DNA from: Xylanimicrobium pachnodae JCM 13526 = NBRC 107786 | GTDB lineage: Bacteria > Actinomycetota > Actinomycetes > Actinomycetales > Cellulomonadaceae | DNA: 64,000 nucleotides | Assembly (NCBI GenBank): GCA_001592145.1 | Contig: BCWJ01000006.1 | Location: 62,001-126,000 of the forward strand | Direction of reading: 5' to 3' | In this document: positions 1 to 9,695 of the stretch, piece after piece | Layout of the letters: every line of letters starts with the position of its first letter | Numbering within the stretch: the first letter of the stretch is position 1 | Translations under genes and position numbers: made by a program | The notes under the pieces: generated by a model | Database searches by the model: none | The model's input: the letters and a program-made list of their open reading frames with translations, nothing else | What the model was told of the DNA's origin: nothing

Positions 1-8
1 CCTGCCCA

Positions 9-46
9 GGACGGCCCGGCCACCCAGCGCGGTGGCCGGGCCGTCC
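9..46. terminator. Strong hairpin terminator of a gene left of the window
   Basis: Perfect 16-bp inverted repeat (arms 9-24 and 31-46) with a 6-nt loop CAGCGC. There is no gene on its left inside the window, so it most likely ends transcription of a neighbour just outside. It lacks a clear U tract, as is usual for actinobacterial terminators. Confidence 0.75.
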
Positions 47-357
47 GGCGTTTCAGGAACCTCCCAGCACGCCTCGTGTCGTGCGTCACACGGGTGCGGG
101 CTTTCCGGACACGGGCGTCATGATGCGTCGCCTCGACGGCGGGTTCCGGGTAACGAGGTGACACCCCGTGGGTCGGTGTCGCGACCTGCCGTGACGTGCT
201 CGCATCTGCGGCCGTACGGGGCTGTACCCGGCCCTGGCGCGCGTTAGGCTGCGCTTACCGAGCACGAGAGGACCTGTCCACGATCTGTCGCGCGTCGCGC
301 CGTCCGATGGCGCGTTGCGGTCCGGTTGGTGGCAGGTCGAGACGGGAAAGGCCTCCC
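47..357. other. Intergenic region upstream of ctaC
   Basis: No convincing gene. A possible -10 element TAGGCT lies at 245-250 (+), about 110 nt before the ctaC start; no good -35 is visible. The open frames crossing this stretch are extensions of ctaC or antisense shadows. Confidence 0.4.
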
Positions 358-1278
358 TTGCAGTCGAAGCATCCGACCCGCGCCATGCGGGCCAGTCTGC
401 GCGCGACGGTCATCGCCGGCGCTGTCGCCGTGCTGGCCTCGGGCTGCGCAACTGACACGGTCAAGCGTGGTTACATGCCTGGGTATGCCGACGGGGAGGT
501 GACCAACAAGACCGGAGAGCTCACGCACTTCTGGGTCGGTTCCTGGACCGCCCTGCTCGTCGTCGGCGTCATCGTCTGGGGCCTGATGCTGTGGTGCTTC
601 GCCGCCTACCGCAAGCGGCGCGACGACGACCAGCTCCCCGTGCAGACGCGCTACCACGTGCCGCTCGAGATCATGTACGTGATCGTGCCGCTCGCGATGA
701 TCCTGGCGCTCTTCTACCACTCCGACAAGGTCGTCACCGACGTCACCACCGTCAAGGGCGACGCCGACGTGCACATCCAGGTGATCGGCAAGCAGTGGAG
801 CTGGGACTTCAACTACCTGGACGACGACGTCTACGACACTGGCCAGCACCTGATCGACCCCGGCAGCCAGACGGCGGCCGACGAGGTCGACGGCGCACCC
901 GGCACGTCCACCGCGCTGCCCACCCTCTACCTGCCGCAGGGCGAGAAGGTCCAGTTCATCCTCGACTCGCGCGACGTCGTCCACTCGTTCTGGGTGCCCG
1001 CGTTCCTGTTCAAGCTGGACGTCATCCCCGGGCACACCAACAGCTTCGAGATCGTCCCCGAGCGGATCGGCACCTACGCAGGCAAGTGTGCGGAGCTGTG
1101 CGGTGAGTGGCACTCCGGGATGCTCTTCAACGTCAAGGTCGTCAGCCCCGCCGACTACCAGGCCCACATGGACAAGCTCCGTGAGGCCGGCCAGACGGGT
1201 GAGCTCGGGCTCGACCTGAACCGCCAGCAGCACCCGCAGGCCGTAGGTGCCGCCAACACCGAGGAGGCTGCAGACTGA
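358..1278 (+). CDS. ctaC: Cytochrome c oxidase subunit II (aa3 type)
   Basis: CuA subunit of the aa3 terminal oxidase; receives electrons from the bcc complex and passes them to subunit I. With the TTG start at 358 the protein is 306 aa. A basic N-terminus and hydrophobic stretch end in lipobox LASGC (Cys30), so a lipoprotein signal peptide is likely. Two membrane segments follow, then the periplasmic cupredoxin domain. CuA ligands are visible in [12 protein letters not shown] (C244, C248, H252, M255), with the upstream His in DVVHSFW. TTG 358 is preceded by a GGGAAAGG-like ribosome site; ATG 385 is the alternative and would still keep the lipobox. The stop overlaps the ctaD ATG by 1 nt, so the two are co-translated. 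Confidence 0.95.
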   Translation: MQSKHPTRAMRASLRATVIAGAVAVLASGCATDTVKRGYMPGYADGEVTNKTGELTHFWVGSWTALLVVGVIVWGLMLWCFAAYRKRRDDDQLPVQTRYHVPLEIMYVIVPLAMILALFYHSDKVVTDVTTVKGDADVHIQVIGKQWSWDFNYLDDDVYDTGQHLIDPGSQTAADEVDGAPGTSTALPTLYLPQGEKVQFILDSRDVVHSFWVPAFLFKLDVIPGHTNSFEIVPERIGTYAGKCAELCGEWHSGMLFNVKVVSPADYQAHMDKLREAGQTGELGLDLNRQQHPQAVGAANTEEAAD

Positions 1279-3002
1279 TGGCCGTCACCACATCCCACGA
1301 CGTCGCGCTGGTGCCAGGGCTTCGGCCCCAGCGGCAGAACCTGGGCCGCACGGTCGTCAGGTGGATCACCTCCACCGATCACAAGACGATCGGCTACATG
1401 TACCTGATCACCTCCGTGGTCTGGTTCTGCATCGGTGGTGTGCTGGCACTCGTCATGCGCGCCGAGCTCTTCGCGCCCGGCCTGGAGATCGTGCAGAGCA
1501 AGGAGCAGTACAACCAGCTCTTCACCATGCACGGCACGATCATGCTGCTGCTCTTCGCGACGCCGCTGTTCGCCGGGTTCGCGAACGTCCTCATGCCGCT
1601 GCAGATCGGTGCGCCCGACGTCGCGTTCCCGCGGCTGAACATGTTCGCGTACTGGCTGTACCTGTTCGGCGGACTGATCGCCGCGGCCGGGTTCTTCACG
1701 CCGCAGGGTGCCGCGTCCTTCGGCTGGTTCGCCTACGCGCCGCTGTCCAACACGACATTCAGTCCGGGCCTCGGTGGAGACCTGTGGGTGTTCGGCCTTG
1801 CTCTGGCCGGGTTCGGGACCATCCTCGGTGCCGTCAACTTCATCACCACGATCATCACGATGCGTGCGCCCGGCATGACGATGTTCCGGATGCCGATCTT
1901 CACGTGGAACACCCTGATCACCAGCATCCTGGTGCTCATGGCGTTCCCGCCGCTGGCGTCCGCGCTGTTCGCCCTCGGCGCGGATCGTAGGCTCGGTGCC
2001 CAGGTGTTCAACCCGGACAACGGGGGAGCGATCCTGTGGCAGCACCTGTTCTGGTTCTTCGGCCACCCCGAGGTGTACATCATCGCGCTGCCGTTCTTCG
2101 GCATCGTCTCCGAGGTGTTCCCGGTGTTCAGCCGCAAGCCCATCTTCGGCTACAAGGGCCTCGTGTACGCGACGGTCTCGATCGCGGCGCTCTCCGTCAC
2201 CGTGTGGGCACACCACATGTACGTGACCGGTGCCATCACGCTGCCGTTCTTCTCGTTCATGACCATGCTCATCGCGGTGCCCACCGGTGTGAAGTTCTTC
2301 AACTGGATCGGCACGATGTGGCGAGGCAAGCTCACGTTCGAGACACCGATGCTCTGGGCGATCGGGTTCCTCGTGACGTTCCTCTTCGGCGGCCTCACCG
2401 GCGTCATCCTGTCGAGCCCCGCCATGAACTTCCAGGTCTCCGACACCTACTTCGTCGTCGCCCACTTCCACTACGTGGTCTTCGGCACCGTCGTCTTCGC
2501 CATGTTCTCCGGCTTCTACTTCTGGTGGCCCAAGTTCACCGGGCGGATGCTGGACGAGCGCCTCGGGAAGATCCACTTCTGGATGCTGTTCCTCGGGTTC
2601 CACATGACGTTCCTCATCCAGCACTGGCTCGGCGTCATCGGCATGCCCCGGCGATACGCGGACTACATGGCGGACGAGGGATTCACCTGGATGAACCAGG
2701 TCTCGACGGTCGGGTCCTTCATTCTGGGTGCCTCGATGCTGCCGTTCTTCTGGAACGTGTACACCACCTGGCGTCGTGCGCCGCGCGTGACCGTCGACGA
2801 CCCGTGGGGTTACGGCCGCTCGCTCGAGTGGGCCACGTCGTGCCCGCCGCCGCGGCACAACTTCACCTCCCTGCCGCGGATCCGCAGCGAGTCGCCCGCC
2901 TTCGACCTGCACCACCCGGAGGTGGCGGCCATGGAACGCCCCGACCTCTACCCGCACCTTGTAGGGGCCTCGTCGACCAACGCTGAAGGAGCCGACAAGT
3001 GA
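1278..3002 (+). CDS. ctaD: Cytochrome c oxidase subunit I
   Basis: Catalytic heme a/heme a3-CuB subunit, 574 aa, about 12 membrane helices, the normal family length. Metal ligands are visible: heme a His in FTMHGTIML, the CuB His-Tyr pair in [14 protein letters not shown], the CuB His-His in WAHHMYVTG, and the heme a3/heme a histidines in [10 protein letters not shown]. The ATG overlaps the ctaC stop and the stop overlaps the ctaF GTG (GTGA), so ctaC-ctaD-ctaF form one transcript. ctaE is not in this operon but heads the qcr operon on the other strand, as in other actinobacteria. Confidence 0.98.
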   Translation: MAVTTSHDVALVPGLRPQRQNLGRTVVRWITSTDHKTIGYMYLITSVVWFCIGGVLALVMRAELFAPGLEIVQSKEQYNQLFTMHGTIMLLLFATPLFAGFANVLMPLQIGAPDVAFPRLNMFAYWLYLFGGLIAAAGFFTPQGAASFGWFAYAPLSNTTFSPGLGGDLWVFGLALAGFGTILGAVNFITTIITMRAPGMTMFRMPIFTWNTLITSILVLMAFPPLASALFALGADRRLGAQVFNPDNGGAILWQHLFWFFGHPEVYIIALPFFGIVSEVFPVFSRKPIFGYKGLVYATVSIAALSVTVWAHHMYVTGAITLPFFSFMTMLIAVPTGVKFFNWIGTMWRGKLTFETPMLWAIGFLVTFLFGGLTGVILSSPAMNFQVSDTYFVVAHFHYVVFGTVVFAMFSGFYFWWPKFTGRMLDERLGKIHFWMLFLGFHMTFLIQHWLGVIGMPRRYADYMADEGFTWMNQVSTVGSFILGASMLPFFWNVYTTWRRAPRVTVDDPWGYGRSLEWATSCPPPRHNFTSLPRIRSESPAFDLHHPEVAAMERPDLYPHLVGASSTNAEGADK

Positions 3003-3400
3003 AGATCGAAGCGAAGCTCTTCCTCCTCGTCGCGCCCTTCTTTGTGCTGGTCGGCGTGGTCTACGGGTTCGCCGTCGACTGGAACGAGCCGGTGGGTTAC
3101 CTCGGGTTCCCGGCGCTGGCCGCACTGATGGCCATGATCGGTGCGTACCTCGCGCTGACCGCGCGTCGCATCGACGAGCGACCCGAGGACGACGAGGACG
3201 GTGAGATCGCCGATGGCGCCGGCGAGCAGGGTGTGTACGCACCCTGGTCCTGGTGGCCGCTCGTGATCGGCGCCGCAGCCGCCGTGACCTTCCTGGGCCT
3301 CGCCGTCGGGTGGTGGGTGCTCTACCTCGGCTTCGTGCTCGGCATCATCGGCCTGGTGGGCTGGGTGTTCGAGTTCAGCCGCGGTCAGCACGCGCACTGA
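2999..3400 (+). CDS. ctaF: Cytochrome c oxidase subunit IV (actinobacterial type)
   Basis: Small accessory subunit of the actinobacterial aa3 oxidase, 133 aa. It has an N-terminal helix ([19 protein letters not shown]), a second helix after VGYLGFPAL, an acidic loop around residues 60-72 (RPEDDEDGE), then two C-terminal helices. This four-helix layout with an acidic mid-loop is characteristic of CtaF. GTG start at 2999 overlaps the ctaD stop by 4 nt. Last gene of the ctaC operon; a strong hairpin follows at 3469-3502. Confidence 0.93.
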   Translation: MKIEAKLFLLVAPFFVLVGVVYGFAVDWNEPVGYLGFPALAALMAMIGAYLALTARRIDERPEDDEDGEIADGAGEQGVYAPWSWWPLVIGAAAAVTFLGLAVGWWVLYLGFVLGIIGLVGWVFEFSRGQHAH

Positions 3401-3468
3401 CGCCGCACACGCACCGGTGCCGCACACGCACTGACGCAGTACGGAGCCGCGCTCCATGCGCGCGGTGG

Positions 3469-3502
3469 AACGGGTCCGCCCCCTCGTCGGGGCGGACCCG
3501 TT
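3469..3502 (+). terminator. Terminator of the ctaCDF operon
   Basis: Perfect 14-bp inverted repeat (3469-3482 / 3489-3502) with a 6-nt loop, 69 nt downstream of the ctaF stop. The right arm ends ...GTT followed by GTGCG, so there is only a weak U tract. Confidence 0.75.
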
Positions 3503-3828
3503 GTGCGTGCCGGATCGCATCCCTGGCGCTTCTGTCACCGCGGGTGCGATCTCGGTCCGATCCGATGCCGCCCGGATCTTCCTCGGTGCCCCAGCCGGCC
3601 GATCATCCGGGCGAACTGGATGACCGGCCAGCCACGAGCGGATCGGCCGGTCTTCTTCCCCGTCGGGGGAGCAGCGTGCGAGATCGGTGACAGACCACCA
3701 TCCGCTACGCCCATGCGGGTCCCACCTCTCCGGCCTCGCGAGAGAGGGCGATTACCGGTGGCGTTCCGGCCCTCGGGACTCGTGGAACAGGGGTGAAGTG
3801 CCGTTCCGGCACGACTCACGCAACGGGA
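3503..3828. other. Non-coding gap with competing hairpins between ctaF and sodA terminators
   Basis: No believable ORF. CCGGCCGATC (3595-3604) pairs perfectly with GATCGGCCGG (3641-3650), and the latter is followed by the T-rich run TCTTCTTCCCC. The same left arm can instead form a nearer hairpin using CATCC (3604-3608) and GGATG (3618-3622) flanked by GGCC/GGCC. The two foldings are mutually exclusive. This could be a small RNA, a second terminator or fortuitous structure. Confidence 0.35.
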
Positions 3829-3870
3829 AAGTGCCCCACCCCGGCCCTTCTAGGGCGGGGTGGGGCACTT
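3829..3870. terminator. Terminator of sodA
   Basis: 14-bp perfect arms AAGTGCCCCACCCC (3829-3842) and complement (3857-3870), extended inward by GCCC/GGGC around loop TTCTA. It lies 40 nt beyond the sodA stop on the minus strand and could work in both directions. Confidence 0.75.
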
Positions 3871-3909
3871 CGCGCACGGGGTGTCATCCCCCCGCGCGGT
3901 GCAGAGCAA

Positions 3910-4539
3910 TCAGACGGTCGGGACGATGAGTCCTGCGGTCTGCGACTTGGCGCGGGCGAGGCGTGCGTCCGCGTCCGCCCAGTTCACGACGTTCCACCAG
4001 GCGGAGACGTAGTTGGCGCGCACGTTCTGGTAGTCCAGGTAGTACGCGTGCTCCCAGCAGTCCAGCAGCACGATCGGCACCAGGCCGAGCGTGATGTTGC
4101 CCTGCTGGTCGTAGAGCTGGACGATGACGAGCTTCTGGCCGATCGAGTCCCAGGCGAGGATCGCCCAGCCCGAACCCTGAACCCCCGCTGCGACGGCGGC
4201 GAAGTGGGCCTTGAACTTCTCGAACGAGCCGAAGTCCGCGTCGATCGCTGCGCCGATGTCACCGGTCGGTTCGCCGCCGCCCTCGGGGGAGAGGTTGGTC
4301 CAGAACGCCGAGTGGTTGACGTGGCCACCGAGGTTGAAGGCCAGGTTCTTCTCGTGAAGGTTCACGGCCGCCAGGTCGCCGGCATCGCGGGCCTCGGCCA
4401 GCTTCTCGAGAGCCGTGTTCGCGCCGGCCACGTAGGCGGCGTGGTGCTTGGAGTGGTGCAGCTCCATGATCCGCCCCGAGATGTGGGGCTCGAGCGCACC
4501 GTAGTCGTAGCTCAGGTCAGGCAGGGTGTAGACAGCCAT
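3910..4539 (-). CDS. sodA: Superoxide dismutase (Mn/Fe family)
   Basis: Dismutes superoxide to H2O2 and O2; 209 aa, normal length, no signal peptide, so probably cytosolic. The N-terminal helical hairpin has the first ligand in MELHHSKHH, followed by [10 protein letters not shown] (second His), and the C-terminal domain has [11 protein letters not shown] (Asp and His ligands). Metal preference cannot be decided safely by eye. Start ATG 4539 chosen over TTG 4542 because AGGAGGAAGTTG sits immediately upstream at ideal spacing. It is a single-gene unit between two strong terminators and interrupts an otherwise respiratory neighbourhood, where it may protect against superoxide leaking from the chain (inference). 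Confidence 0.95.
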   Translation of the reverse strand: MAVYTLPDLSYDYGALEPHISGRIMELHHSKHHAAYVAGANTALEKLAEARDAGDLAAVNLHEKNLAFNLGGHVNHSAFWTNLSPEGGGEPTGDIGAAIDADFGSFEKFKAHFAAVAAGVQGSGWAILAWDSIGQKLVIVQLYDQQGNITLGLVPIVLLDCWEHAYYLDYQNVRANYVSAWWNVVNWADADARLARAKSQTAGLIVPTV

Positions 4540-4591
4540 CAACTTCCTCCTGTCGGGGAGCCGTGAGCCGGTCGGCCCACGGCGGGAAACG

Positions 4592-4641
4592 GACGGAGGT
4601 CCGTGCTCTACCCGCGTCAGGGTAGGGCACGGACCTCCGTC
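4592..4641 (-). terminator. Terminator of the ctaE-qcrCAB operon
   Basis: Long hairpin: GACGGAGGTCCGTGC (4592-4606) pairs perfectly with 4627-4641, and the stem continues inward with TCTACCC/GGGTAGG (one mismatch). It lies just past the qcrB stop and before the sodA start. Confidence 0.8.
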
Positions 4642-4655
4642 GGCGGGGTCAGAGT

Positions 4656-6371
4656 TCAGCGCTCCAGGTCGGCCGAGTGGCTGGACGCGGTAGCGAGCTC
4701 GCCGCCGCGCTCATCGGCGGCAGCCAGCGCGTCGTGCGTCGTGTGCGCCGCGGCCAGCTCGGTGGGCGTGACGGGCTCCACCCGGTCCTCATAGAAGAAC
4801 CTGGACAGCTGGTGCCAGCGCTTCTCGGAGGCGTACCCCTTGCGCTTGACGCCACGAGCGTCCGCCGCGGGGGCGAGCTCGAGTGGGCGGGTCGCCTCGT
4901 AGTTGACACGGAGCCAGCGCTCCTGGTCGCTCAGCGGCGTGTGAACCTCGACGTACTCACCCGAGGCGAACCGCACGATGCGGCCGGACTCGTGTCCGTG
5001 CAACACCAGTTCGCGGTCCTTGCGCTGCAGGCCCAGGCAGATGCGCTTGGTGACCTGGAACGTGAACCACGGGCCCACGAACAACAGCACACGGAACACC
5101 CACGTAATGGCGTTGATCGAGAGGTGGAAGTGTGTCGCGATGAGGTCGTTCGAGCCCGCCAGCGCCAGAATGACGAACGCGGTCAGGAACGCCACGCCCA
5201 GCCCGGTACGCACCGGGACGTTGCGGGGCCGGTCAAGCACGTGGTGCTCCCGGCGGTCCCCGGTCACCTTCGCTTCCAGGAAGGGATACGCGAGCAGGAA
5301 GGTAAACAGCAGCCCCGGGATGACGACGGCAGGGATGAGCACGTTGAGCGAGAGCGTGAAGTCGCCCCACGTCACGATCTCTGCCTGCCCGGGCATCAGA
5401 CGCAGCGAGCCCTCGAGGAAGAGCATGTACCAGTCCGGCTGGGCACCCGCGCTGACGGGCGACGGGTCGTACGGCCCGTAGTTCCACACCGAGTTGATCG
5501 ACAGGGTCGCACCCATGAGTGCCAGCACCCCGAAGATGAAGAAGAAGTTCCCACCCATCTTGGCCACGTACACGGGGAATGCGGGGAAGCCGACCACGTT
5601 CTTGTCGGTGCGGCCGCCGCCCGGGTACTGGGTGTGCTTGTGCAGCACCATGAGGAACAGGTGCAGGCCGATGAGCGCCAGGATCAGGCCGGGTACCAGC
5701 AGGATATGGACGGTGAACAGGCGGGCGACGATGTGCTCACCCGGGAACTCGCCGCCGAAGATGAAGTAGGACATGTACGACCCGATGATCGGGATCGACT
5801 TGACCACGCCGTCGGTGATGCGCAGTCCGTTGCCGGACAGCACGTCGTCGGGAAGCGAGTAGCCGGAGAAGCCCGCGGCGAGGCCCAGGATCATCAGCGT
5901 CATGCCCACGAGCCAGTTGAGCTCGCGCGGCTTGCGGAACGCGCCCGTGAAGAACACGCGCAGCATGTGCACCACGATCGAGGCCATGAAGATGAGCGCC
6001 GACCAGTGGTGGATCTGCCGCATGAGCAGGCCACCGCGCACCTCGAAGGAGAGGTCCAGCGTCGAGGCGAACGCGGCGGACATGAGCTGCCCGTGAAGCT
6101 GCGGCAGATCACCCTCCCAGCGCACCAGCGCCATCGAGGGCTGGAAGAACAGTGCGAGGAAGACTCCCGTGATGAGTAGCACCACGAACGAGAACAGCGC
6201 GATCTCGCCGAGCATGAACGACCAGTGGTCGGGGAACACCTTCCGCGCGAACTCCTTGACGGCTACACCGATGCTGGTGCGCTGGTCGAGGTAGTCCGCA
6301 GCCTTGCCGGCAGGGGTCTTCGGGTCGGTGTACTTCTTGAGATCCTTCGGGTTCGAGGCCGTGGTGCTCAC
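4656..6371 (-). CDS. qcrB: Cytochrome bc1 complex cytochrome b subunit
   Basis: Di-heme cytochrome b of the menaquinol:cytochrome c reductase (bcc complex), 571 aa. N-terminal cytochrome b6-like helices include [10 protein letters not shown] and [17 protein letters not shown] (heme His ligands); the Qo-site region contains [22 protein letters not shown]. The long basic cytoplasmic C-terminal tail of about 130 aa (from VTKRICLG) is typical of actinobacteria. GTG start at 6371 overlaps the qcrA stop (GTGA); the much longer open frame upstream is an artefact. Last gene of ctaE-qcrC-qcrA-qcrB. Confidence 0.95.
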   Translation of the reverse strand: MSTTASNPKDLKKYTDPKTPAGKAADYLDQRTSIGVAVKEFARKVFPDHWSFMLGEIALFSFVVLLITGVFLALFFQPSMALVRWEGDLPQLHGQLMSAAFASTLDLSFEVRGGLLMRQIHHWSALIFMASIVVHMLRVFFTGAFRKPRELNWLVGMTLMILGLAAGFSGYSLPDDVLSGNGLRITDGVVKSIPIIGSYMSYFIFGGEFPGEHIVARLFTVHILLVPGLILALIGLHLFLMVLHKHTQYPGGGRTDKNVVGFPAFPVYVAKMGGNFFFIFGVLALMGATLSINSVWNYGPYDPSPVSAGAQPDWYMLFLEGSLRLMPGQAEIVTWGDFTLSLNVLIPAVVIPGLLFTFLLAYPFLEAKVTGDRREHHVLDRPRNVPVRTGLGVAFLTAFVILALAGSNDLIATHFHLSINAITWVFRVLLFVGPWFTFQVTKRICLGLQRKDRELVLHGHESGRIVRFASGEYVEVHTPLSDQERWLRVNYEATRPLELAPAADARGVKRKGYASEKRWHQLSRFFYEDRVEPVTPTELAAAHTTHDALAAADERGGELATASSHSADLER

Positions 6372-7408
6372 CGCAGTCGCTCCCAGTAGCTCGGGCCGAT
6401 CGGCTCGGCGAAGTCGTCCTCGGCGATGAGGTAGCCCTCGTCGTCGACGGAGATGGGCAGTTGCGGCAACGGCCGCTTGGCCGGCCCGAACACGACCTTG
6501 GCACCGTCGGCGACGTCGAACGTCGACTGGTGGCACGGGCACAGCAGGTGGTGCGTCTGCTGGTCGTACAGCGCGACCGGGCAGCCGACGTGGGTGCAGA
6601 TCTTGGAGTACGCGACGATCCCGTCGTACGACGAGCCGGGGCGCTGCTCGGAGCGGATGTCCTCGGGATCGAGCTTGACTAGCAGGATGACGGCCTTGGC
6701 CTTCTCCGAGATCCACTCGCCGCTCTCGCGTACCTCGGTGCTCACGTCGGGCATCATGTGCGCGACGGAGCCGACGGTGAGGTCCGCCGCCTTGAGCGGG
6801 CGGCCGTCGGGGTCGGTGGCCAGCCGCATGCCCTTGCGCCACAGGGTGTGACGGAACTTCGAGACGTTCCAGTCGTCGCCGACGGAGCTGATGAGTGGCA
6901 CGGCCACTGCGAGCGGGAAGAGTGCCAGCGAACCGAGCATGGCACCCTTGAGCACGCCGCGGCGTGCGATGCCGGAGTCCTCGACGCCCTGCTGGAGGGC
7001 GACGACCGCGACCTCACGCACCTCCGGGGAGGACGGGATCGGGTGGCGTTCGTCGACGTACTCGCGGTTGGACATGAGCGACTTCGCCCAGTGGATCGCC
7101 GCGAACCCGATGCCGAGCAGCGAGATCGCCAGGGTGACGCCGAGCCAGAGCGTGGAGGCGCGGACACCAGGGACGGTCCCGTCGGGACGTACCGCGAAGT
7201 ACGCGACCAGGCTGCCGATGGTGCCCAGGACCGACAGGACGAACAGAATCGTCACGATTCGTTCGGAACGCGCGGCGGCCTTGGGATCGGTGTCGGTGAG
7301 GCGGGGCTTGTGCTCTGGCACGCCCGGGTCGGCAAACCGATCCGTGGTGGCCAGTTCGCTGCCGTCCACAGGCCCGATCTCCGTCGAGGGGGTCTTGCTG
7401 TCGCTCAC
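6368..7408 (-). CDS. qcrA: Cytochrome bc1 complex Rieske iron-sulfur subunit
   Basis: Rieske protein of the bcc complex, 346 aa. Actinobacterial form with three predicted membrane helices (IVTILFVLSVLGTIGSLVAYF; TLWLGVTLAISLLGIGFAAIH; GAMLGSLALFPLAVAVPLI) before the soluble [2Fe-2S] domain. Cluster ligands are CTHVGCP and CPCHQSTF. GTG 7408 chosen because it overlaps the qcrC stop as GTGA, matching the rest of the operon. Two residues after the start, the DSKTPST sequence begins a long hydrophilic N-terminal segment. Confidence 0.95.
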   Translation of the reverse strand: MSDSKTPSTEIGPVDGSELATTDRFADPGVPEHKPRLTDTDPKAAARSERIVTILFVLSVLGTIGSLVAYFAVRPDGTVPGVRASTLWLGVTLAISLLGIGFAAIHWAKSLMSNREYVDERHPIPSSPEVREVAVVALQQGVEDSGIARRGVLKGAMLGSLALFPLAVAVPLISSVGDDWNVSKFRHTLWRKGMRLATDPDGRPLKAADLTVGSVAHMMPDVSTEVRESGEWISEKAKAVILLVKLDPEDIRSEQRPGSSYDGIVAYSKICTHVGCPVALYDQQTHHLLCPCHQSTFDVADGAKVVFGPAKRPLPQLPISVDDEGYLIAEDDFAEPIGPSYWERLR

Positions 7409-8241
7409 GAGGACTTCGCTCCGATCCAGACTGCGCCGCCGATCATGACGGCAAGGCCGAGTACCCACGCCCACAGGCCCTCGGCGACGGGGCCGAGGCC
7501 GCCGAGCGGGTTGCCACCGGCCGAACCCTTGTCCTGCTCGGTGAGGAAGGCGATGATGTCGCGCTTGCCCTCGGCGGTGATGACGGCGTCGTTGAACACC
7601 GGCATCGGTCCGGGACCCGTCTCCATCGCCTGGAAGATGTTCCGGTCAGACGTGTTCATGAGAGACGGTGCGGCCTTGCCCGAGGACAGGGCGCCCCCGG
7701 CACCGACGGCGTTGTGGCACATCGCGCAGTTGGTTCGGAACAGGGCCATCCCCTCGGCGGCGTCGCCCTGGGTCGGGTCGACCTGGTCGTCCGTCGGGAT
7801 CGCCGGGCCAGCACCGAGCGAAGCGACGTACGCCGCGAGCGCCGCGGTCTGCTCCTCGTTCATCTGCGGCGGCTTGGCGGGCGCCTGCGGGCCGTCCATC
7901 GCCATCGGCATGCGACCGGTCGAGACCTGGAAGTCCACTGCGGCGGCGCCGACGCCGACGAGGGACGGTGCGATGTCCGTCCCCTCCGCGCTCGGGCCGT
8001 GGCACGTGGCGCAGTTCGCCTGGAACAGCTTCTTGCCGGTCTCGATGTCCGCAGTGCTGGCTGTCGCGGCCTGGGCCGGACTGGGGGCGAAGGCGGCGTA
8101 CACGCCGCCCACGGCCAACAGCGCCATCAGCAGCAGCACGACCGGGGCAGCCCGGTGGTGGCGGCGGGCGGCGAGTGCCTTCACGAAAGTGACCTCGTCT
8201 CGTGGCTTTGTGGGTGGGGTCTGTGGCACCTGCTCCGTCAC
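7405..8241 (-). CDS. qcrC: Cytochrome bc1 complex di-heme cytochrome c subunit
   Basis: Membrane-anchored di-heme cytochrome c replacing a soluble cytochrome c in actinobacteria; 278 aa from GTG 8241. An N-terminal signal-anchor ([18 protein letters not shown]) is followed by heme site CATCH (C77, C80, H81), the linker, heme site CAMCH (C172, C175, H176), and a C-terminal helix [18 protein letters not shown]. Two CXXCH motifs in one protein allow direct electron transfer to CuA of CtaC. The start overlaps the ctaE stop (GTGA). A GTG near 8193 is an alternative start that would trim a short hydrophilic head. Confidence 0.94.
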   Translation of the reverse strand: MTEQVPQTPPTKPRDEVTFVKALAARRHHRAAPVVLLLMALLAVGGVYAAFAPSPAQAATASTADIETGKKLFQANCATCHGPSAEGTDIAPSLVGVGAAAVDFQVSTGRMPMAMDGPQAPAKPPQMNEEQTAALAAYVASLGAGPAIPTDDQVDPTQGDAAEGMALFRTNCAMCHNAVGAGGALSSGKAAPSLMNTSDRNIFQAMETGPGPMPVFNDAVITAEGKRDIIAFLTEQDKGSAGGNPLGGLGPVAEGLWAWVLGLAVMIGGAVWIGAKSS

Positions 8242-8885
8242 TGGAGCAGGTAGATAACTGCGAAGAGGGCGAGCCAGATGACGTCGACGAAGTGCCAGTA
8301 GTACGACGTGACGATCGCCGTGGTGGCCTCGTGGTGGCCGAACCGCTTGGCGGCGAAGGAGCGGCCGAGCAGGAAGAGGAAGGCGATGAGTCCGCCGATG
8401 ACGTGGAGGCCGTGGAAGCCCGTGGTCAGGTAGAAGACGGATCCGAACGCACTCGACGAGATGGACACTCCCTCGTGGACCAGGGCGGTGTACTCGTAGA
8501 CCTGCCCGCCGATGAACACGGCACCCATGAGGAAGGTCAGGGTGATCCACTCGTTCATGCCCCATCGCGTGACCTGCCAGAGGCGGCCGGTGCGTACGGG
8601 GCGGAAGCGTTCGGCGGCGACGACGCCCGCCTGGCAGGTGACGGAGGACAACACCAGCACCGTGGTGTTCGCGAAGGCGAACTTGACGTTCAGCAACTCG
8701 GTCGCTGCCGCCCACTCCGCGGGGTCCATCATCGCGCGGACCGTGAAGTACATGGCGAAGAGGCCGGCGAAGAACATCAGCTCGGACGCGAGCCACACGA
8801 TCGTCCCGACCGACACCGGATTCGGTCGGTTGACGCTCACGTGGGGGTGGGCGGTCGGCGCAGCGGCCGTGGCGGAGGTGGACAC
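8238..8885 (-). CDS. ctaE: Cytochrome c oxidase subunit III
   Basis: Third core subunit of aa3 oxidase, 215 aa with five predicted helices, the short actinobacterial form. Family sequence is clear in [17 protein letters not shown] and in [10 protein letters not shown] and [14 protein letters not shown] 8885 is chosen: no ribosome site precedes it, but an AT-rich AATAAT box lies 6 nt upstream (8892-8897), fitting a leaderless mRNA. First gene of the ctaE-qcrCAB operon; its placement with the bc1 genes reflects the obligate bcc-aa3 supercomplex. Confidence 0.95.
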   Translation of the reverse strand: MSTSATAAAPTAHPHVSVNRPNPVSVGTIVWLASELMFFAGLFAMYFTVRAMMDPAEWAAATELLNVKFAFANTTVLVLSSVTCQAGVVAAERFRPVRTGRLWQVTRWGMNEWITLTFLMGAVFIGGQVYEYTALVHEGVSISSSAFGSVFYLTTGFHGLHVIGGLIAFLFLLGRSFAAKRFGHHEATTAIVTSYYWHFVDVIWLALFAVIYLLQ

Positions 8886-9161
8886 GGGGCCATTATTGCC
8901 GACTGGCACACACTTCGGGCCACGCCGAGTAGCACTTCCGCGACATCGGGTTGCCAAGAACCGCGAGTTCGTGCCGAAGTGCTCTTGCTTGCTGACGATC
9001 ACTGAGTGATCGCCACGAAAAGACCACGCCAAGGTGGGTGTCGTCGTGACGCTGCTGTGTCAAGATGCCAGCAAAACGGGGGCCGTCGGGTCGTGCGGCA
9101 CGCTTTGTCGCATGAGCTGGCCCGGACAGGGCGCGTGCCCGGACGAGGAAGGCTGGACGCA

Positions 9162-9560
9162 ATGGCGAGTGCTGGATCGGTCACGGGACCACGGATCCTT
9201 CTCTACAGCGACGACCGCACCGTGCGTGAGCAGGTGCGGCTCGCGGTGGGTCCACGGCTGCGCGCGCACGCGCCACAGATCGAGTGGCACGAGGTCGCGA
9301 CGCCGTCGGCCGTGATCGCGGCGGCGGACGCCGAGCGGTGGGATCTCGTGGTGCTCGACGGCGAGGCAGACAAGTCCGGCGGGATGGGACTGGCGCGCCA
9401 GCTCAAGAACGAGGTCTACGAGTGCCCGCCCCTGGTCGTGCTCACCGGCCGCGCCGACGACGCGTGGCTCGCGTCGTGGTCGCTCGCCGACGCCGTCGTC
9501 GCCCGGCCGCTCGACCCGATGCGCGTCCAGGGCGCCGTCGCCGGGCTCCTCGCCGCGTAA
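9162..9560 (+). CDS. Receiver-like (pseudo-response-regulator) protein
   Basis: 132 aa, one CheY-like fold and no output domain. Acidic pair in RILLYSDD, phosphoacceptor-position Asp in WDLVVLDGEAD, and the switch Thr in VVLTGRADD are all present, but the conserved Lys before the final Pro is Arg (VVARPLDP). It may therefore be a degenerate or differently switched receiver. ATG 9162 has GAGGAAGG 9 nt upstream. It sits divergent from ctaE and ahead of trpD, with no histidine kinase nearby. Function unknown. Confidence 0.75.
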   Translation: MASAGSVTGPRILLYSDDRTVREQVRLAVGPRLRAHAPQIEWHEVATPSAVIAAADAERWDLVVLDGEADKSGGMGLARQLKNEVYECPPLVVLTGRADDAWLASWSLADAVVARPLDPMRVQGAVAGLLAA

Positions 9561-9695
9561 AGGCACACGCGCGCCGGTCCGGCAGGCGATAGATCACGTG
9601 GCGGGAGGTACCACCACCGTCGAGTGTGGAGCGGGTAGCGTGCACCGTGCCCGCAGTGAGGGCAATCTCTGCCGGAACCTAGCGAAGGACCTGCG

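Noticed and set aside
1155-3242. 695-aa minus-strand frame opposite ctaC and ctaD
   Set aside because: Arg/Glu/His-rich shadow of ctaC and ctaD; the plus-strand genes have clear metal-binding motifs.
3503-3796. 97-aa ORF in the ctaF-sodA gap
   Set aside because: Arg/Pro-rich, no ribosome site, no domain; region looks like structured non-coding DNA.
3793-4566. 257-aa plus-strand frame over sodA
   Set aside because: Antisense to sodA, which has a strong ribosome site and full ligand set.
4677-6179. 500-aa plus-strand frame over qcrB
   Set aside because: Shadow of qcrB; low-complexity His/Arg/Gln composition, no domain.
7646-8257. Various frames opposite qcrC
   Set aside because: Antisense; CXXCH motifs and operon overlap support the minus-strand gene.
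9647-9682. 11-aa ORF before trpD as a tryptophan leader
   Set aside because: No Trp codons and -10 spacing is only 5 nt; no attenuator hairpins.
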